Counted from the first letter of the stretch, positions 20,354 through 31,284 are shown. The stretch: DNA of 64,000 nt from Lentisphaeria bacterium (GCA_022009855.1 CP091727.1:248001-312000), one strand, 5' to 3'. Program-made: numbers and translations. Notes: a model not told the origin generated them from the sequence alone.

Positions 20354-20617
20354 ATGGAAAGCAGAATCGCCCTCATCGGCATCATCGTGGAGGATACGGA
20401 GGCCTCCGAAAAGATCAACCGCATCCTTCACGAATATGTCCCCTACATCGTCGGACGCATGGGCATCCCATACCGGAAACAGAACGTCTGCATCATCAGC
20501 ATCGTCATCGACGCCCCCAACGACGTCATCAGTTCGCTCTCCGGCAAGCTCGGCATGGTCAAAGGGATCAGCGTCAAGACCCTCTACTCCAGACTGCCTG
20601 GAGAGGCGGCGAAATAA
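20354..20617 (+). CDS. TM1266-family [FeFe]-hydrogenase system regulator
   Basis: 87 residues, intact. ESRIALIGIIVEDTEASEKI, then INRILHEYVPYIVGRMGIPY and VIDAPNDVISSLSGKLGMVK match the small ACT/NikR-C-like TM1266 proteins that accompany hydE/hydF/hydG. Start ATG at 20354 follows GGGAG. It precedes hydG by 28 bp. The family is named as an iron-only hydrogenase system regulator; the ligand is not established. Confidence 0.88.
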   Translation: MESRIALIGIIVEDTEASEKINRILHEYVPYIVGRMGIPYRKQNVCIISIVIDAPNDVISSLSGKLGMVKGISVKTLYSRLPGEAAK

Positions 20618-20645
20618 TCGATATCAACCAACCAGGAGAAAAGAT

Positions 20646-22065
20646 ATGTACAATCCGAAATCATCCGTTGCGACCGAATTCATCGACGACGACGAGATCC
20701 AGCAGACACTCGCCTACGCCGCCGCCAACAAAAACAACCGCGAACTGGTCGACTCCATCCTCGAAAAGGCGAAGGAGTGCAAAGGGCTCAGCCACCGCGA
20801 GGCCGCCGTCCTCCTCGAATGCGAACTGCCCGAAGAAAACGAGCGGATCCGCAATCTCGCCATGGAGATCAAGCAGAAGTTCTACGGCAACCGGATTGTG
20901 ATGTTCGCGCCGCCTCTATCTCTCGAACTACTGCATCAACGGTTGCACCTACTGCCCCTACCACCGCTCGAACACCCACATCCGCCGCAAGAAACTCACC
21001 CAGGATGAGATTCGGGCGGAGGTGATCGCCCTGCAGGACATGGGCCACAAGCGGCTCGCGCTCGAAACCGGCGAGGACCCGAAGAACAATCCGATCGAGT
21101 ATGTCCTCGAAAGCATCAAAACCATTTACAGCATCAAGCACAAGAACGGCGCAATCCGCCGGGTCAACGTCAACATCGCCGCCACCACCGTCGAGAACTA
21201 CCGCAAACTCAAGGAGGCCGGCATCGGCACCTACATCCTCTTTCAGGAGACCTACAACAAGAAAGCCTACGAAGAGCTGCATCCGACCGGTCCGAAGCAC
21301 GACTACGCCTACCACACCGAGGCGATGGACCGCGCGATGGAGGGCGGCATCGACGACGTCGGCTGCGGCGTCCTCTTCGGGCTGAACCTCTACCGCTACG
21401 ACTTCGTCGGGCTGCTGATGCATGCCGAACACCTCGAAGCGGCCAAGGGAGTCGGGCCGCATACGATCAGCGTGCCGCGCATCCGTCACGCCGACGACAT
21501 CAATCCGGAGAACTTCTCCAACGCCATCTCCGACGAAATCTTCGAAAAGATCGTCGCGGTGCTCCGCATCGCGGTGCCCTACACCGGGCTCATCATCTCC
21601 ACCCGCGAATCGAAAGCGGCGCGCGAACGGGTGCTCAAGCTCGGTGTCTCCCAGATCTCCGGCGGGTCGCGCACCAGCGTCGGCGGTTACGTCAAGCAGG
21701 AGACCGAGGAGGAGAACTCCGCCCAGTTCGACGTCTCCGACAACCGCACCCTCGACCAGGTGGTCAACTGGCTGCTCGAACTCGGCTACATCCCGAGCTT
21801 CTGCACCGCCTGCTACCGGGAGGGGCGCACCGGCGACCGCTTCATGCGGCTGGTGAAATCCGGCCAGATCGCCAACTGCTGCCAGCCGAACGCTCTGATG
21901 ACCCTCGACGAGTATCTGGAGGATTACGCCTCGCCCGACACCCGGAAGAAGGGAGAAGCGGTCATCGCCGCGGAACTGCTCCGCATCCCGAACGAAAAGG
22001 TCCGGGCCATCGCGAAGGAGCATCTGCAGGAGATGCACGCCGGCAAGCGCGACTTCCGCTTCTGA
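20646..22065 (+). CDS. hydG: [FeFe]-hydrogenase maturase HydG (one frameshift)
   Basis: Radical-SAM tyrosine lyase that makes CO and cyanide ligands (Fe(CO)2CN synthon) for the hydrogenase H-cluster. N-terminal segment to FAP, then LYLSNYCINGCTYCPYHRSN carries the CxxxCxxC radical-SAM cluster; RRVNVNIAATTVENYRKLK, FQETYNKKAYEELHPTGPKH and HADDINPENFSNAI are HydG-type segments. C-terminal auxiliary cluster Cys are in SFCTACYREGRTGD and NCCQPNALMT. One extra base near 20915 breaks the frame. About 472 residues. No hydrogenase, hydE or hydF is in the window, so these must lie elsewhere. Confidence 0.95.
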
Positions 22066-22091
22066 TCGGGAATTTTCCGTTCACTAACTCC

Positions 22092-22131
22092 CGCTTCGCG
22101 CCCCTGTTTCCGGGGGCGCGGAGCGTTTTTT
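22092..22131 (+). terminator. Intrinsic terminator after hydG
   Basis: Stem of 13 pairs (one G-T) between CGCTTCGCGCCCC and GGGGCGCGGAGCG, 8-base loop, then six T. It separates hydG from the convergent GH2 gene, which ends 4 bp further on. Confidence 0.9.
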
Positions 22132-22134
22132 CGT

Positions 22135-25100
22135 TCACGCTTCGGTCACCCGCAGCAGGTAGCGGAAGTGATAATCGCCCGCCGGAATCCGGTACTGCGG
22201 CAGCGTATCCGGTCCGCAGCTGGCGGTGCCGACGCCGCGCTGCCGCAGGTCGAGGTGGAGCCACACCTTTCCGGAATCGCACAGTTCATGCTCGTGCCGT
22301 TTCGTCTGAAGTTCCCCGATCGGATACCGCCCCACTGAAAACTCCATCGGAACCGGTGCAATGAATTCCAGCGCATGCCGGAGTTTCGCACTCCCGAGCT
22401 TCAGGCGCCGCACGCCGATGCGGTGGCCGTTCTCCTGCGGCATGATGTAGGGCACGTGCATCGCGTCGATCGTGGTGCGGTAAAGTCCGACCTCAGCGGC
22501 GGCGCAGCGGTCGATGTAGTTCTCGTGCGGACCGCGGCCGAAATATTCGACCGTCTCGAAGAGTCCGGGCAGTTCCAGCTCCACGCCAAGCCGCGGCAGA
22601 TCGTCGATCCCCTCCTCCACCTCGAAACGGTTCTCCACTTCGATCCAGTTCCCCTCCGTGACCCGGACACGTTCGGAAAAGCGGATCCGCTTCCCTCCCG
22701 GCGTTGCGTAACTGCTCACCGTCTCCCGGCCGCCCGGAATTGCCCGGCTTTCACACGATTCCCGCCGGAAGTCGAAGTAGCCCGCCTGAAGCCAGCGGTT
22801 GGCCGGACGCCACGGGAACTCCGGCCTGCCGAAATCGCGCCGGATGCAGTCGTTGTCGGTCGTCGCCCGGATCACGTTGAGCACCGGCCCGCGTTCGATC
22901 AGCGTCACGCCGCGGCAGGCGAGCGAGAAACGTCCGCCGTCATCGAAGGCCGGCTCCGCCGGGAGTCCGGCGAGCGGCGCCGGAGCGGCGAAGGAGCGGA
23001 AAGGCAGCGCGAACTGTTCGGACGCCACCACATGCCCGGCCTCCGCCCAGCGGTTCGCCTCGCGCAGAACCAGCCGGAGGTTGAGGAAACACTCCTCCCC
23101 GCCCGCAGTCCGGCGGGCTCCCGGACCGGCAGTTTCAGTTCAAAGCAATTGTGCGGCTCCTCGTTGAAGATGTCGTGCCGCTCGGCCCCGGCAAAGTCGG
23201 GGATGAAATGTTCCGGACCGTGCGGCGGCAGTGCCGCCTTCCCCGTCGCGACGCTCCGGCCGTCGACCGTCACCTCCCATTCGAGTTCGCAATCGGAGAG
23301 GTCGGTGAAACAGCGGCGGTTGACGATGGCGATCAACCCCGAAGCGGGATCGACCGCCCGGAACTCCGCCGGCTGCGCCAGTTTTTGAATTCATACAGCC
23401 CCGGATGCGGCGTTCGGTCCGGGAACACCAGTCCGTCGGTGACGAAGTTGGAGTCGTTCGGTTCATCGCCGAAGTCGCCGCCGTACACCCAGTACTCCCG
23501 CCCGGAATCATCTTTCCGGGCAATACCGTGGTCGATCCACTCCCAGATGAAGCCGCCCTGCAGCCCGTGGCAGCGGCGGAAGGCGGCGAAGTAGTCCGCA
23601 AGGCAGCCGTTGCTGTTGCCCATCGCGTGGGAGAATTCACAGAGGATCATCGGCCGTTCGTCGTCGGTCGGATAGGAGGCCCAGTTGACGATGGTCCGCA
23701 CATCCGGATACATCGGCGCAATGATGTCGGTAAGTTCGCGGTTGAGGTTGGGCAGCCAGCCTCCCTCCTGCGAATAGATCGCCCGCTCGCAGAGAAACAC
23801 CCGCGACGGATCGACCCGGCGAATCCACGCCGCCGCCGCCGCGTGATTGGGGCCGATTCCCGACTCGTTGCCGAGCGACCAGACGATCACCGAGGGGTGG
23901 TTCCGGTCGCGCGTGACCAGATGGATCGCCCGGTCCATGTGGGGAAGGCCCACGCCGGATTCATGCACAGATCGTAGAAGAAGGCGTGGTTCTCGATGTT
24001 CGCCTCGTCGAAAACGTAGAGGCCGTATTCGTCGCAGAGCTCATAAAACTCCGGGGCGTCCGGATAGTGGCTGGTGCGGACGGCGTTGACGTTGAAGCGC
24101 TTCATAAGTTCGACGTCCCGCCGCATGGTTTCGAGCGTGAGGGTCCGGCCGGTGTGCGGATCGTGTTCGTGGCGGTTGACGCCGCAGATCAGCACCGGTT
24201 TGCCGTTGATCCGCAGTTCGCGATGGGCCACCTCCACCCGGCGGAATCCCACCCGGCAGCCGGAGAAATCCACCTCGCCCCGCTCCCGGTGGCAGAGCGT
24301 CACCGTCAGCCGGTAGAGGAAGGGATCTTCGGCGCTCCAGTGGCGCGCGCCCGGCAGTTCCAGCCGGAGCCGGGAGTAGAAGCGGCGCGGGTCCTTGAGG
24401 TTGAAATACCCTTTGAACCCTTTCCGGGCGGCGACGGCGCTCTCGGATGCGAGCACTTCGCGCCCGGCGTCATCATAGAGCCGGACCCGGAAAAACCATC
24501 CCGCCTGCGGTTCGGCGGCGCCGACCTCGGTCATGCCGTCGCTCTTCCCGGAAAATCCGCCCGCGACGTCCAGTCCGGCGACAAGTTCCAGATCGAGCAG
24601 CCCGGTCCGGAGCGATTCATCCAGCGTGGCGGCGGCGAAGAAATCCTCGATGTGATTCTTCGGCATGGCGTGAAGCGAAACGCTGCGGACAATTCCGGCG
24701 TGCCACCACTGATCCTGATCCTCGACGTAGCTCGCGTCGGAGAACTGGCTCACCACCACCGACAGCAGATTCTCCCCGGCATGCACTAGGCCGGAGAGGT
24801 CGAACTCCGACGCCCCGCGGGAATCCTTGGCGAATCCGACCGCCTCGCCGTTGAGAAACACCGTGAAGAAATTCTCCACCCCGTCGAACCGGAGCACCAG
24901 CCGCCGGTCGAGCCACTCTTCCGGAATCCGGAAGTTCCGGCGGTAGACGCCGGTCGGATTTTTCTTCGGCGGATCGGGGGGGCAGTTCGTCGAACGGCAT
25001 GACGATGTTGGTGTAGTGCGGGTGGCCATACCCCTGCATATCCCAGCATCCGGGCACAGTGATTTTCTCCCACGCGCCCGCGGCACCGGGCAGATGGTCG

Positions 25101-25294
25101 CCGTTCACCTCGTCGGGAGAGGAAAAGAAACGGAACTCCCACTCGCCATCCAGCAGCAGGCGCAGAGTTCCCTCCCCTCCCCGCCGGGCCTCCGCCTCAT
25201 CGGAAAAATGAAAAAACCAGGCACGCGGGGGGAGTTTCCCGCCGCCGACCGCCTCCGGACTGCTCCGGAGAATCCGCCCCAAATCAAACGCCAT
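22135..25294 (-). CDS. Beta-galactosidase-like glycoside hydrolase family 2 (four frameshifts)
   Basis: LacZ-type GH2 enzyme of about 1053 codons: N-terminal jelly-roll (ITVPGCWDMQGYGHPHYTNI), immunoglobulin-like domains, TIM barrel and C-terminal beta-galactosidase small-chain domain (NVIRATTDND; EYFGRGPHENYIDR). Acid/base Glu in VWSLGNESGIGPN and nucleophile Glu in MILCEFSHAMGNSNG; GVNRHEHDPHTGR and RTSHYP are also typical. No signal peptide, so cytoplasmic. Start ATG at 25292-25294 is set by AAGGAG six bases upstream. Breaks lie at seven G (24976-24982), near 23950, 23385 and 23100. Divergent from a LacI-type regulator. Substrate is beta-galactoside-like but not proven. Confidence 0.93.
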
Positions 25295-25335
25295 GTCTCG
25301 CTCCTTCGCCATTAACTGTCTTCGATTGACAATTA

Positions 25336-25364
25336 ATTATACTCCTTCTCACGAAAAAATGCAA
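25336..25364 (-). promoter_or_regulatory. Promoter of the GH2 gene
   Basis: Minus strand: -35 TTGCAT (25359-25364), 17-bp spacer, -10 TATAAT (25336-25341), 42 bp upstream of the start codon. Confidence 0.75.
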
Positions 25365-25391
25365 GGAGAAGTGCGAATTTTATGGAAAAAT

Positions 25392-25420
25392 TTGCAAATT
25401 ACTCCCAAGACAGTTATAGT
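25392..25420 (+). promoter_or_regulatory. Promoter of the LacI-type regulator divergent from GH2
   Basis: -35 TTGCAA (25392-25397), 17-bp spacer, -10 TATAGT (25415-25420). Inverted 9-mers AACTGTCTT (25314-25322) and AAGACAGTT (25407-25415) flank the divergent promoter pair, one abutting each gene's signals, and could be operator halves for this regulator. Confidence 0.65.
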
Positions 25421-25444
25421 AGAAAAAAGCGAGGAATTTTCTTC

Positions 25445-26453
25445 ATGGTGACGATCAAAGAGGTGGCGGCGCGCGCCGGCGTTCCGGAAAAGACCGCGAT
25501 GCGGGCGCTCTCCGGCCGGACACTCGGCGTGCGGCGCGACGCCCGCGAACGGGCGGAGCGGGTGCGCAAGGCGGCGGCGGAGCTAGGCTACCAGCCGTCG
25601 GCCATCTCCCGCGCCCTCCGGCAGGGGGAAAACCCGGACCCTCGGACTGCTGACCGGATGCATCACCAACCAGTACTACGCCGCCCTTGCGGAAACCGCA
25701 ATGCGGGAAGCCTCCCACTCCGGCTACCGGCTCCTGCTGGAACTGATCGGATCGCAGCAGGAACACATCGCCGACGGCGTGAAGAATTTTCTCGCCTCAC
25801 GGGTGGATGGCATCCTCACGACCGAGGCGGAGGGCGAACACGCCATCGGACAGATTCTGGCGAAACGGAAGTTTCCAGTCATGCTGTTCGACACCCCGTC
25901 GAAGGAGGGATTCAGCGCAGTCCATGCGGACTACTCCCGGACGATTCCGGCGGCGGTCCGCCACCTTGCCGCACGCGGGCGCAGAAGGATCACCTTTCTG
26001 ATCCATCCTTCCACCAGTCTGCTCCATGCCCGGCTGTTGGCGCTCTTCCGCGACAGCTGTCTCGTCGCCGGAGTGGAGCCGGAGTACCTCCCGGCCGGTA
26101 CGCTCGACGAGATGGCCGGTCACGCCGAACGGCGTCCTGAAGCGGTGCTGATCTACGGCAACTACAAGCTGATCCGCTTTCTGCGGCGCGCCGCGGAGCT
26201 GCCCGGCTATCAACCGGATGCGGTCGGCTTCTTCAACCCGTGGAGCTGGCACACCCGCCAGCCGGGGCTCACCGGCGCGATACTGGCGCCGTCGGACGAG
26301 ATGACCCGCGCCGCCGTCCGCGAACTCATCGCCGAGGTGGAGGAGCAGAGCACACCGCGCACGATCGCATTCGACACGGAGTTCTTCCCGGCGGAAGAGT
26401 TCGCCCGGATCCACGCCCCGGACCTCAACGCCGACTTTCTGCCGGAGGAGTGA
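25445..26453 (+). CDS. LacI-family transcriptional regulator (one frameshift)
   Basis: HTH segment VTIKEVAARAGVPEKTAMRA with hinge region KAAAELGYQPSAISRALRQG, then after a frame break near 25632 a sugar-binding-like effector domain (GLLTGCITNQYYAALAETAM; SRVDGILTTEAEGEHAIGQI; PDAVGFFNPWSWHTRQPGLT). About 336 codons. Start ATG at 25445 follows GAGGAA. Divergently placed from the GH2 beta-galactosidase and separated by face-to-face promoters, so it most likely represses that gene until its sugar inducer appears. Confidence 0.9.
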
Positions 26454-26499
26454 AGATTCGTCCTGTTCCAGGGGTTTCCTCCGTTTTTTTCAAAAAAAT

Positions 26500-26528
26500 T
26501 TGACAAAACCCTGATGGGGCGTTATTGT
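26500..26528 (+). promoter_or_regulatory. Promoter ahead of the small secreted protein gene
   Basis: -35 TTGACA (26500-26505), 17-bp spacer, -10 TATTGT (26523-26528), about 104 bp before the start codon. Confidence 0.6.
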
Positions 26529-26631
26529 GAAGAAAACGGAGACGGCATGCCCGGAGTTGAAGAGATTTTCCGGGGAAGGTGAGATCGCTCCCGGCATTCG
26601 TGTTCCGACCAATTGCAAGGAGAATCCGCAA

Positions 26632-27197
26632 ATGATGAAACATCTTCTCATGACTGCCGCAGCCGCGGCATTTCTCGTTCGGGCTGGCCGCCATGGACCT
26701 GCCGGTTCAGAATTCCGATTTCGTCGAAACCAATGGGAAGCTCACCGGCTGGACGAAATCCGTACAGACCAAGATCGGCGACCGTATCGCCGTGGAACCC
26801 ATTCCGGGTGAAAAAGATGATTTCGCCATCGTTCTCTCTTCCAACAGCGGCAAAAAGCTGGCCGCAGGTCTGGCAGCGCCTGGTCAAGGTCTCCGACCTT
26901 CCGGCCATTCCCGCCGGCAAGACGATGGTCATCGAGCTGGAATACAAGCAGAAAACCGAAAACGTCACCGGCTATGCGTTCGGCACGCTGGCCTTCTTCG
27001 ATGCCAAAGGAAAACGGCTGATGTACAAGGACGGCATTCCCCTCAAAGGCACCAACGACTGGCAGGAACGCAAGACCGTCTTCCGTGTCAAGCAGATTCC
27101 GCAGGGCGCGGCCACTCTCGGCATCGCCTTCTACCTCGGCAAATCCACTGGCAAGACCTGGTTCGCCGATCCCGATCTGGAAGTGGAGATCAAGTAA
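26632..27197 (+). CDS. Small secreted protein, carbohydrate-binding-module-like (two frameshifts)
   Basis: Sec signal MMKHLLMTAAAAAFLV, a break near 26684, then DLPVQNSDFVETNGKLTGWT, a motif of the N-terminal strand found in CBM-like beta-sandwich domains (name-and-fold inference), a second break near 26870, and KTMVIELEYKQKTENVTGYA to WFADPDLEVEIK. About 188 codons in all. Start has AAGGAGA upstream. A lone beta-sandwich of this kind would bind a glycan or act as a small extracytoplasmic accessory protein; no catalytic motif is visible. Confidence 0.6.
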
Positions 27198-27239
27198 GCT
27201 CTCGCTCCATCTCGAAAGCCTTCCCGGCGGCGGCCCGAT

Positions 27240-28623
27240 TCACGGCCGCCGTTTTTCATTGTCGTCATGGCGTCTGTTCCACCCGGCCACGGCTGCGGCC
27301 AGCGCCTCAGCCGGATCGGCGAACTCCCCCGCCAGCTGACGATCGTAGATCAATTCGAGCAACGGGCCGAACTCCGGCCCCGGGCGGCAGCCGGCGGAAA
27401 TCAGGCTCTTCCCGGTCACCCAACGCTCCGGCAATGCGGTTTCTCTCCGCGCCGCCGCCGTTCGGCAAGTTCATCCAGCAGAAAGACGAAGCACTCCAGC
27501 AATCCATGACTGGCGATGCAGTCGAGCCGGTGCAGTTCCAGCTCCAGCGAAAAAATTCGGCTCCGCCAGCAACCGGCGCAGTTTCGCCGCGCGCATCTCG
27601 CGCACCGAAGCAAACCGCATATGATTGCGCACCGCATGCACGACCGCTTCGCGATCAGCAGCGGAGAAACGCAGCCGATCCAGGAGCCGACCCGCCAGTT
27701 CGGCCCCTCGCACTCATGCCCGAAAAAACGAATCCGCCCCGTCTCGTCGGTCATCTGCGTCAACGGCTTGGCGATATCATGCAGCAGTACGCTCCACGCC
27801 AGCCGGGCATCCGGATACACCATATGATGCAACATCAGCATCGTATGGGTGAATACATCCCCTTCGGGATGAAACTGCGGCGGCTGCGCCACCCCATCGA
27901 GGGCCGCCACTTCCGGCAACACCGCCCGCAGCAGCCCCAGTTCCAGCAGTAAACGCATCGCCCGGTCGGGCGCCGGACCGGTCAGCATCCGGGTGAGCTC
28001 CCCGCGATCCGCTCCGGCGCCAGTTCCGCCGCCAGCGGCGCAAGATCGGAAATCGCCCGCCGGGTGCCGGGTGCGGGTTCCAATCCCAGCCTTGCCGCGA
28101 ACCGGACCGCGCGCAGCATCCGCAGATAATCCTCGCGGAACCGCTCCTCCGGGGCCCCCACCGTCCGGAGAATGCCCCGCTCCAGATCCGTCACGCCGCC
28201 GACACAGTCGCACACCTCCTCCGAAACCGGATCGTACCAGAGTGCGTTGACCGTAAAATCGCGCCGTTTCATGTCGTATTCGAGCGAATCGGTATAACGA
28301 ACCAGCTCCGGATGGCGTCCGTCGAGATAGTTCCGCTCTTCCCGCGCAGTCGCCGCCTCAAACCGGAACTCCCCCGCGTCGATCAGCGATACGCCGAAAC
28401 TCGCCCCGACGGAACGCGATCCGGGGAACAGCTTCGCAAGCTGTTCCGGTACGGCGGTGGTCACCAGATCGAAATCGGCGGGAACGTGGCCGAGCAGGAG
28501 ATCACGCACCGAACCGCCGACCAGCCCGGCCTCGAATCCGGCGGCCTTCAATCGCCGCACCGCGTCACACGCCGCGCGGAACGCCGGATCGGATATGGAA
28601 AATCGCCGCCGGAACCGCTCCAT
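27240..28623 (-). CDS. cca: CCA-adding enzyme / tRNA nucleotidyltransferase with HD domain (about four frameshifts)
   Basis: Adds or repairs the 3' CCA of tRNAs (or, less likely, a poly(A) polymerase of the same class II family). The nucleotidyltransferase motif GLVGGSVRDLLLGHVPADFD holds the GG and DxD catalytic Asp residues; KRRDFTVNALWYDP and REDYLRMLRAVRFAARLGLE follow. An HD phosphohydrolase domain comes next (GDVFTHTMLMLHHMV, LAWSVLLHDIAKP). Breaks lie near 27985, 27700, 27550 and 27430. Joined length is about 461 residues, the family norm. Essential in most bacteria that do not encode all CCA ends, so read errors are more likely than decay. Confidence 0.9.
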
Positions 28624-28632
28624 TCAACCCCT

Positions 28633-29452
28633 CTAGCGAACCGAATGAACCGCCGCCGGTTCCGGCTGCGTCGCCCGGGGATACCGGACCGCCGCCGGGC
28701 CGAAGAGCATCACGTAACCCAGACGATATCCGGCCGGAATGCCGACCCGCACCGCGAGCTCCGGAAAGAGCGAAAACATCGCCGCCGCCAGTCCGCACCA
28801 GACGGTGCCCAGCCCGAGCGAGTTCGCGTAAAGCTCGAAGTAGCTCAGCGCAATGGTCGGATCATAAGCCGGACAGGGCGAATCCTCCGGAGCGGAAACC
28901 ACCAGCATGTGCGGCGCACCGCGGAAAATCACATCCTTTCCCGCCAGCACCTGTTCGCGATAACGCACCAGTCCGCCCAGCGTCTCCGGGCGGTTCTCCA
29001 TCAACTCCACGATCCGCGAATTGACCGAAGCGCGGATCTCATCCATCACCGCCAAATCATCGACGAAAGCGAAATCCAGCCGATGGTTGTTGACCCCCGG
29101 TCGGCACCCAGGATAGCATCGCCTTGAGCTTCCCGAGCGTTTTCCCGTCGACATTCTCCCGCCGGTAACTGCGACAGGAGCGGCGGAGCCGGATCAGATT
29201 GAGCATCGCCTCCGGCGCGGGAAGATTTCCCGCCGGGACACTCTCGGCCGGATTGCGCCCGAAGATCGAAACCGCCCCGACCGGACAGACCGCCAGACAG
29301 TGCTGACAGCGGGTGCAGCGCGACTCCGTCTCCGGCAGCAGAACAGGGATTCCTCCTTCGCCAGGGGCGAGAATTCCCGGCGCGCAGTCCCGGATGCACG
29401 CGCCGCAGCGAACGCATTTCTTTGAATCCACCACAAATTTCAGACCGTTCAT
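28633..29452 (-). CDS. Nitroreductase-family protein with N-terminal 2x[4Fe-4S] ferredoxin domain (one frameshift)
   Basis: Ferredoxin domain with CVRCGACIRDCAPG and CTRCQHCLAVCPVG (two CxxCxxCxxxC clusters, residues about 14-60), then an FMN nitroreductase domain (IRLRRSCRSYRRENVDGKTL; FYANSL-like SYFELYANSLGLGTVWCGLA; AGYRLGYVMLFG). The frame breaks at five C near 29095. About 271 residues. Likely an FMN-dependent reductase fed by ferredoxin in an anaerobe; substrate unknown. Confidence 0.9.
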
Positions 29453-29470
29453 CGCCCCTCCTCCCTTCCG

Positions 29471-30109
29471 TTAAAACCCTTTGATCGCCATCACGAATTC
29501 ACCGAACGAATCCACCTCGAAGTCGAACTTCTCCTCCCGCGGATCCCCGAAGCCGTAACGAGCCAGCGCGCGGCGGAATCCCGCCCGCCGCGCCGCCTCC
29601 AGATCGGTGTAGTGATCCCCGAACATCCAGCAGGAAGCAAGTTCGAAACCGAACTTCGCCTGAAGCGCCCGAAGCGCATCCGGTTCTGGTTTGAGGGGGA
29701 AACTGCCGTCCCCGCCGATGATCTCGGCAAACAGAGGGGCGACACCGAGCTGTTCAAGAATCTTCCGGGAGGCCGCGGTCGGCTTGTTCGACAGCACCGC
29801 AAGCGTGATGCCGGCCCCCTTCAGCTCCTTCAATCCGGCGGAAACCCCCGGATAGAGGCAGGTCGAATCCACCAGATGATCGGCGTAATACCGCTTCATC
29901 CGCCGCAGCGCCTCGTCGAAATCCACATCGGCGTCAGCGACCGCGCGACGAACCAGATTGGCGACACCGTTGCCGACGAACGAAACAACCCGTTCCGCCG
30001 AAAGCGGCTCCAGCCCCATCGAACCGCGCATATAGTTGACCGCCCCGGCAAGATCCCGCCGGGAATCGATCAGCGTGCCGTCCAGATCGAATACAATCAG
30101 TTTAACCAT
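29471..30109 (-). CDS. HAD-family phosphoglycolate phosphatase-like
   Basis: 212 residues, intact. FDLDGTLIDS gives HAD motif I (nucleophile Asp8, acid Asp10); LAVLSNKPTAASRKILEQLG gives motif II; GGDGSFPLKPEPDALRAL gives the motif III Lys, and CWMFGDHYTDLEAARRAGF motif IV. A C1-type helical cap lies between residues 15 and 85. It resembles Gph, which clears 2-phosphoglycolate, but related HADs hydrolyse other sugar phosphates. Ends three bases downstream of the tsaD gene start region on the same strand (4-bp gap to tsaD stop). Confidence 0.85.
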   Translation of the reverse strand: MVKLIVFDLDGTLIDSRRDLAGAVNYMRGSMGLEPLSAERVVSFVGNGVANLVRRAVADADVDFDEALRRMKRYYADHLVDSTCLYPGVSAGLKELKGAGITLAVLSNKPTAASRKILEQLGVAPLFAEIIGGDGSFPLKPEPDALRALQAKFGFELASCWMFGDHYTDLEAARRAGFRRALARYGFGDPREEKFDFEVDSFGEFVMAIKGF

Positions 30110-30112
30110 TCT

Positions 30113-31192
30113 TCACTCTCCCAGAAAAGGCACCTGCGTGATCGCGGGCAGCCGGGCGTAAGAGTCCGCCTCCAGCGAGGTGAACTCCCCGCGCCGGAAG
30201 TAGTGCCACCCGAGGCCGCCCACCATCGCGGCATTGTCGGTGCAGTATTTGCGCTCCGCCAGCCGGAGCCGGACGCCAGGCGGCGTCAACTGCGTCAACC
30301 GTTCGCGCAGAAGCGAGTTGCAGGCGACTCCACCGGCCGCCACGATCGTTTTCACATTGAAATTCTTCGCCGCCAGCAGCGTCTTGCGCGCCAGCACGTC
30401 GATCACCGCCTCCTGATAGGAGGCCACCGTGTCCTTCAACAGCTCCGGCGGCAGTTTTCCATCCGGACCGGCATGGTTGCGGACATGGTAGAGCAGCGCG
30501 GTCTTGATGCCGCTGAAGCTGAAATTGTAGAGATTCTCCGGCGCCAGCGGCTTGCCCGCCGCCCCGGTGAGCGGGCGCGGGAATTCGAATCGCTTCGCGT
30601 CCCCCCTTTCGGCGGTCCGCTGCACCACCGGTCCACCGGGATAGCCGAGCCCGAGCAGCTTTGCTCCCTTGTCCAGCGCTTCGCCCGCCGCGTCATCGAT
30701 GGTGCAGCCGAGCTGGCGCGCCCGTCCGTCCGATTCGATCAGCATCAGCGAAGTGTGCCCGCCGGAAACCACCAGCGCCAGCAAGGGATAACTTGCCGGA
30801 TCCTCCAACGCACTGTGCGCCCCGTCGAGAAATGCGCCGTAGATGTGCGCGATGAAGTGGTTGATTCCGATCAAGGGCTTGCCGTTGCCCATCGCCAGTC
30901 CCTTCGCAAAACTCAGCCCGACCAGCAGTGCAGGAATCAATCCCGGCCCCTGGGTCACCGCAACCGCGTCGATCTGCGCCATCGTGACGCCCGCCTCGCG
31001 CAACGCCGACTCCACCACCGGATTGAGCGCGACCAGATGCTCGCGCGCGGCGAGTTCCGGCACCACGCCGCCATGAACCGCATGCCGGGCGATCTGCGAA
31101 GCGACGCTGCTCGACAGCACATCACATCCGTCGCGCACCACCGCCGCGGCGGTCTCGTCACAGCTGCTCTCTATTCCCAGAATCAAACTCAT
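30113..31192 (-). CDS. tsaD: tRNA N6-threonylcarbamoyladenosine transferase subunit TsaD
   Basis: 359 residues, intact. ASKHA fold: LILGIESSCDETAAAVV, metal ligands His112 and His116 in GINHFIAHIYGAF, LALVVSGGHTSLMLI, FSFSGIKTALLYH, VAAGGVACNSLLRERL and CTDNAAMVGGLG with the C-terminal metal Asp. Transfers threonylcarbamoyl to A37 of ANN-decoding tRNAs with TsaB/TsaC/TsaE, which are not in this window. Highly conserved and unbroken, in contrast to neighbours. Confidence 0.97.
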   Translation of the reverse strand: MSLILGIESSCDETAAAVVRDGCDVLSSSVASQIARHAVHGGVVPELAAREHLVALNPVVESALREAGVTMAQIDAVAVTQGPGLIPALLVGLSFAKGLAMGNGKPLIGINHFIAHIYGAFLDGAHSALEDPASYPLLALVVSGGHTSLMLIESDGRARQLGCTIDDAAGEALDKGAKLLGLGYPGGPVVQRTAERGDAKRFEFPRPLTGAAGKPLAPENLYNFSFSGIKTALLYHVRNHAGPDGKLPPELLKDTVASYQEAVIDVLARKTLLAAKNFNVKTIVAAGGVACNSLLRERLTQLTPPGVRLRLAERKYCTDNAAMVGGLGWHYFRRGEFTSLEADSYARLPAITQVPFLGE

Positions 31193-31284
31193 GGCAAAAA
31201 TTCCTCCGACACTTGATAATTTAGAAATATACTATATCTTTAAAGCAAAAACAATCCGGATTGCGGACGAAAGTCGGATTCCAC

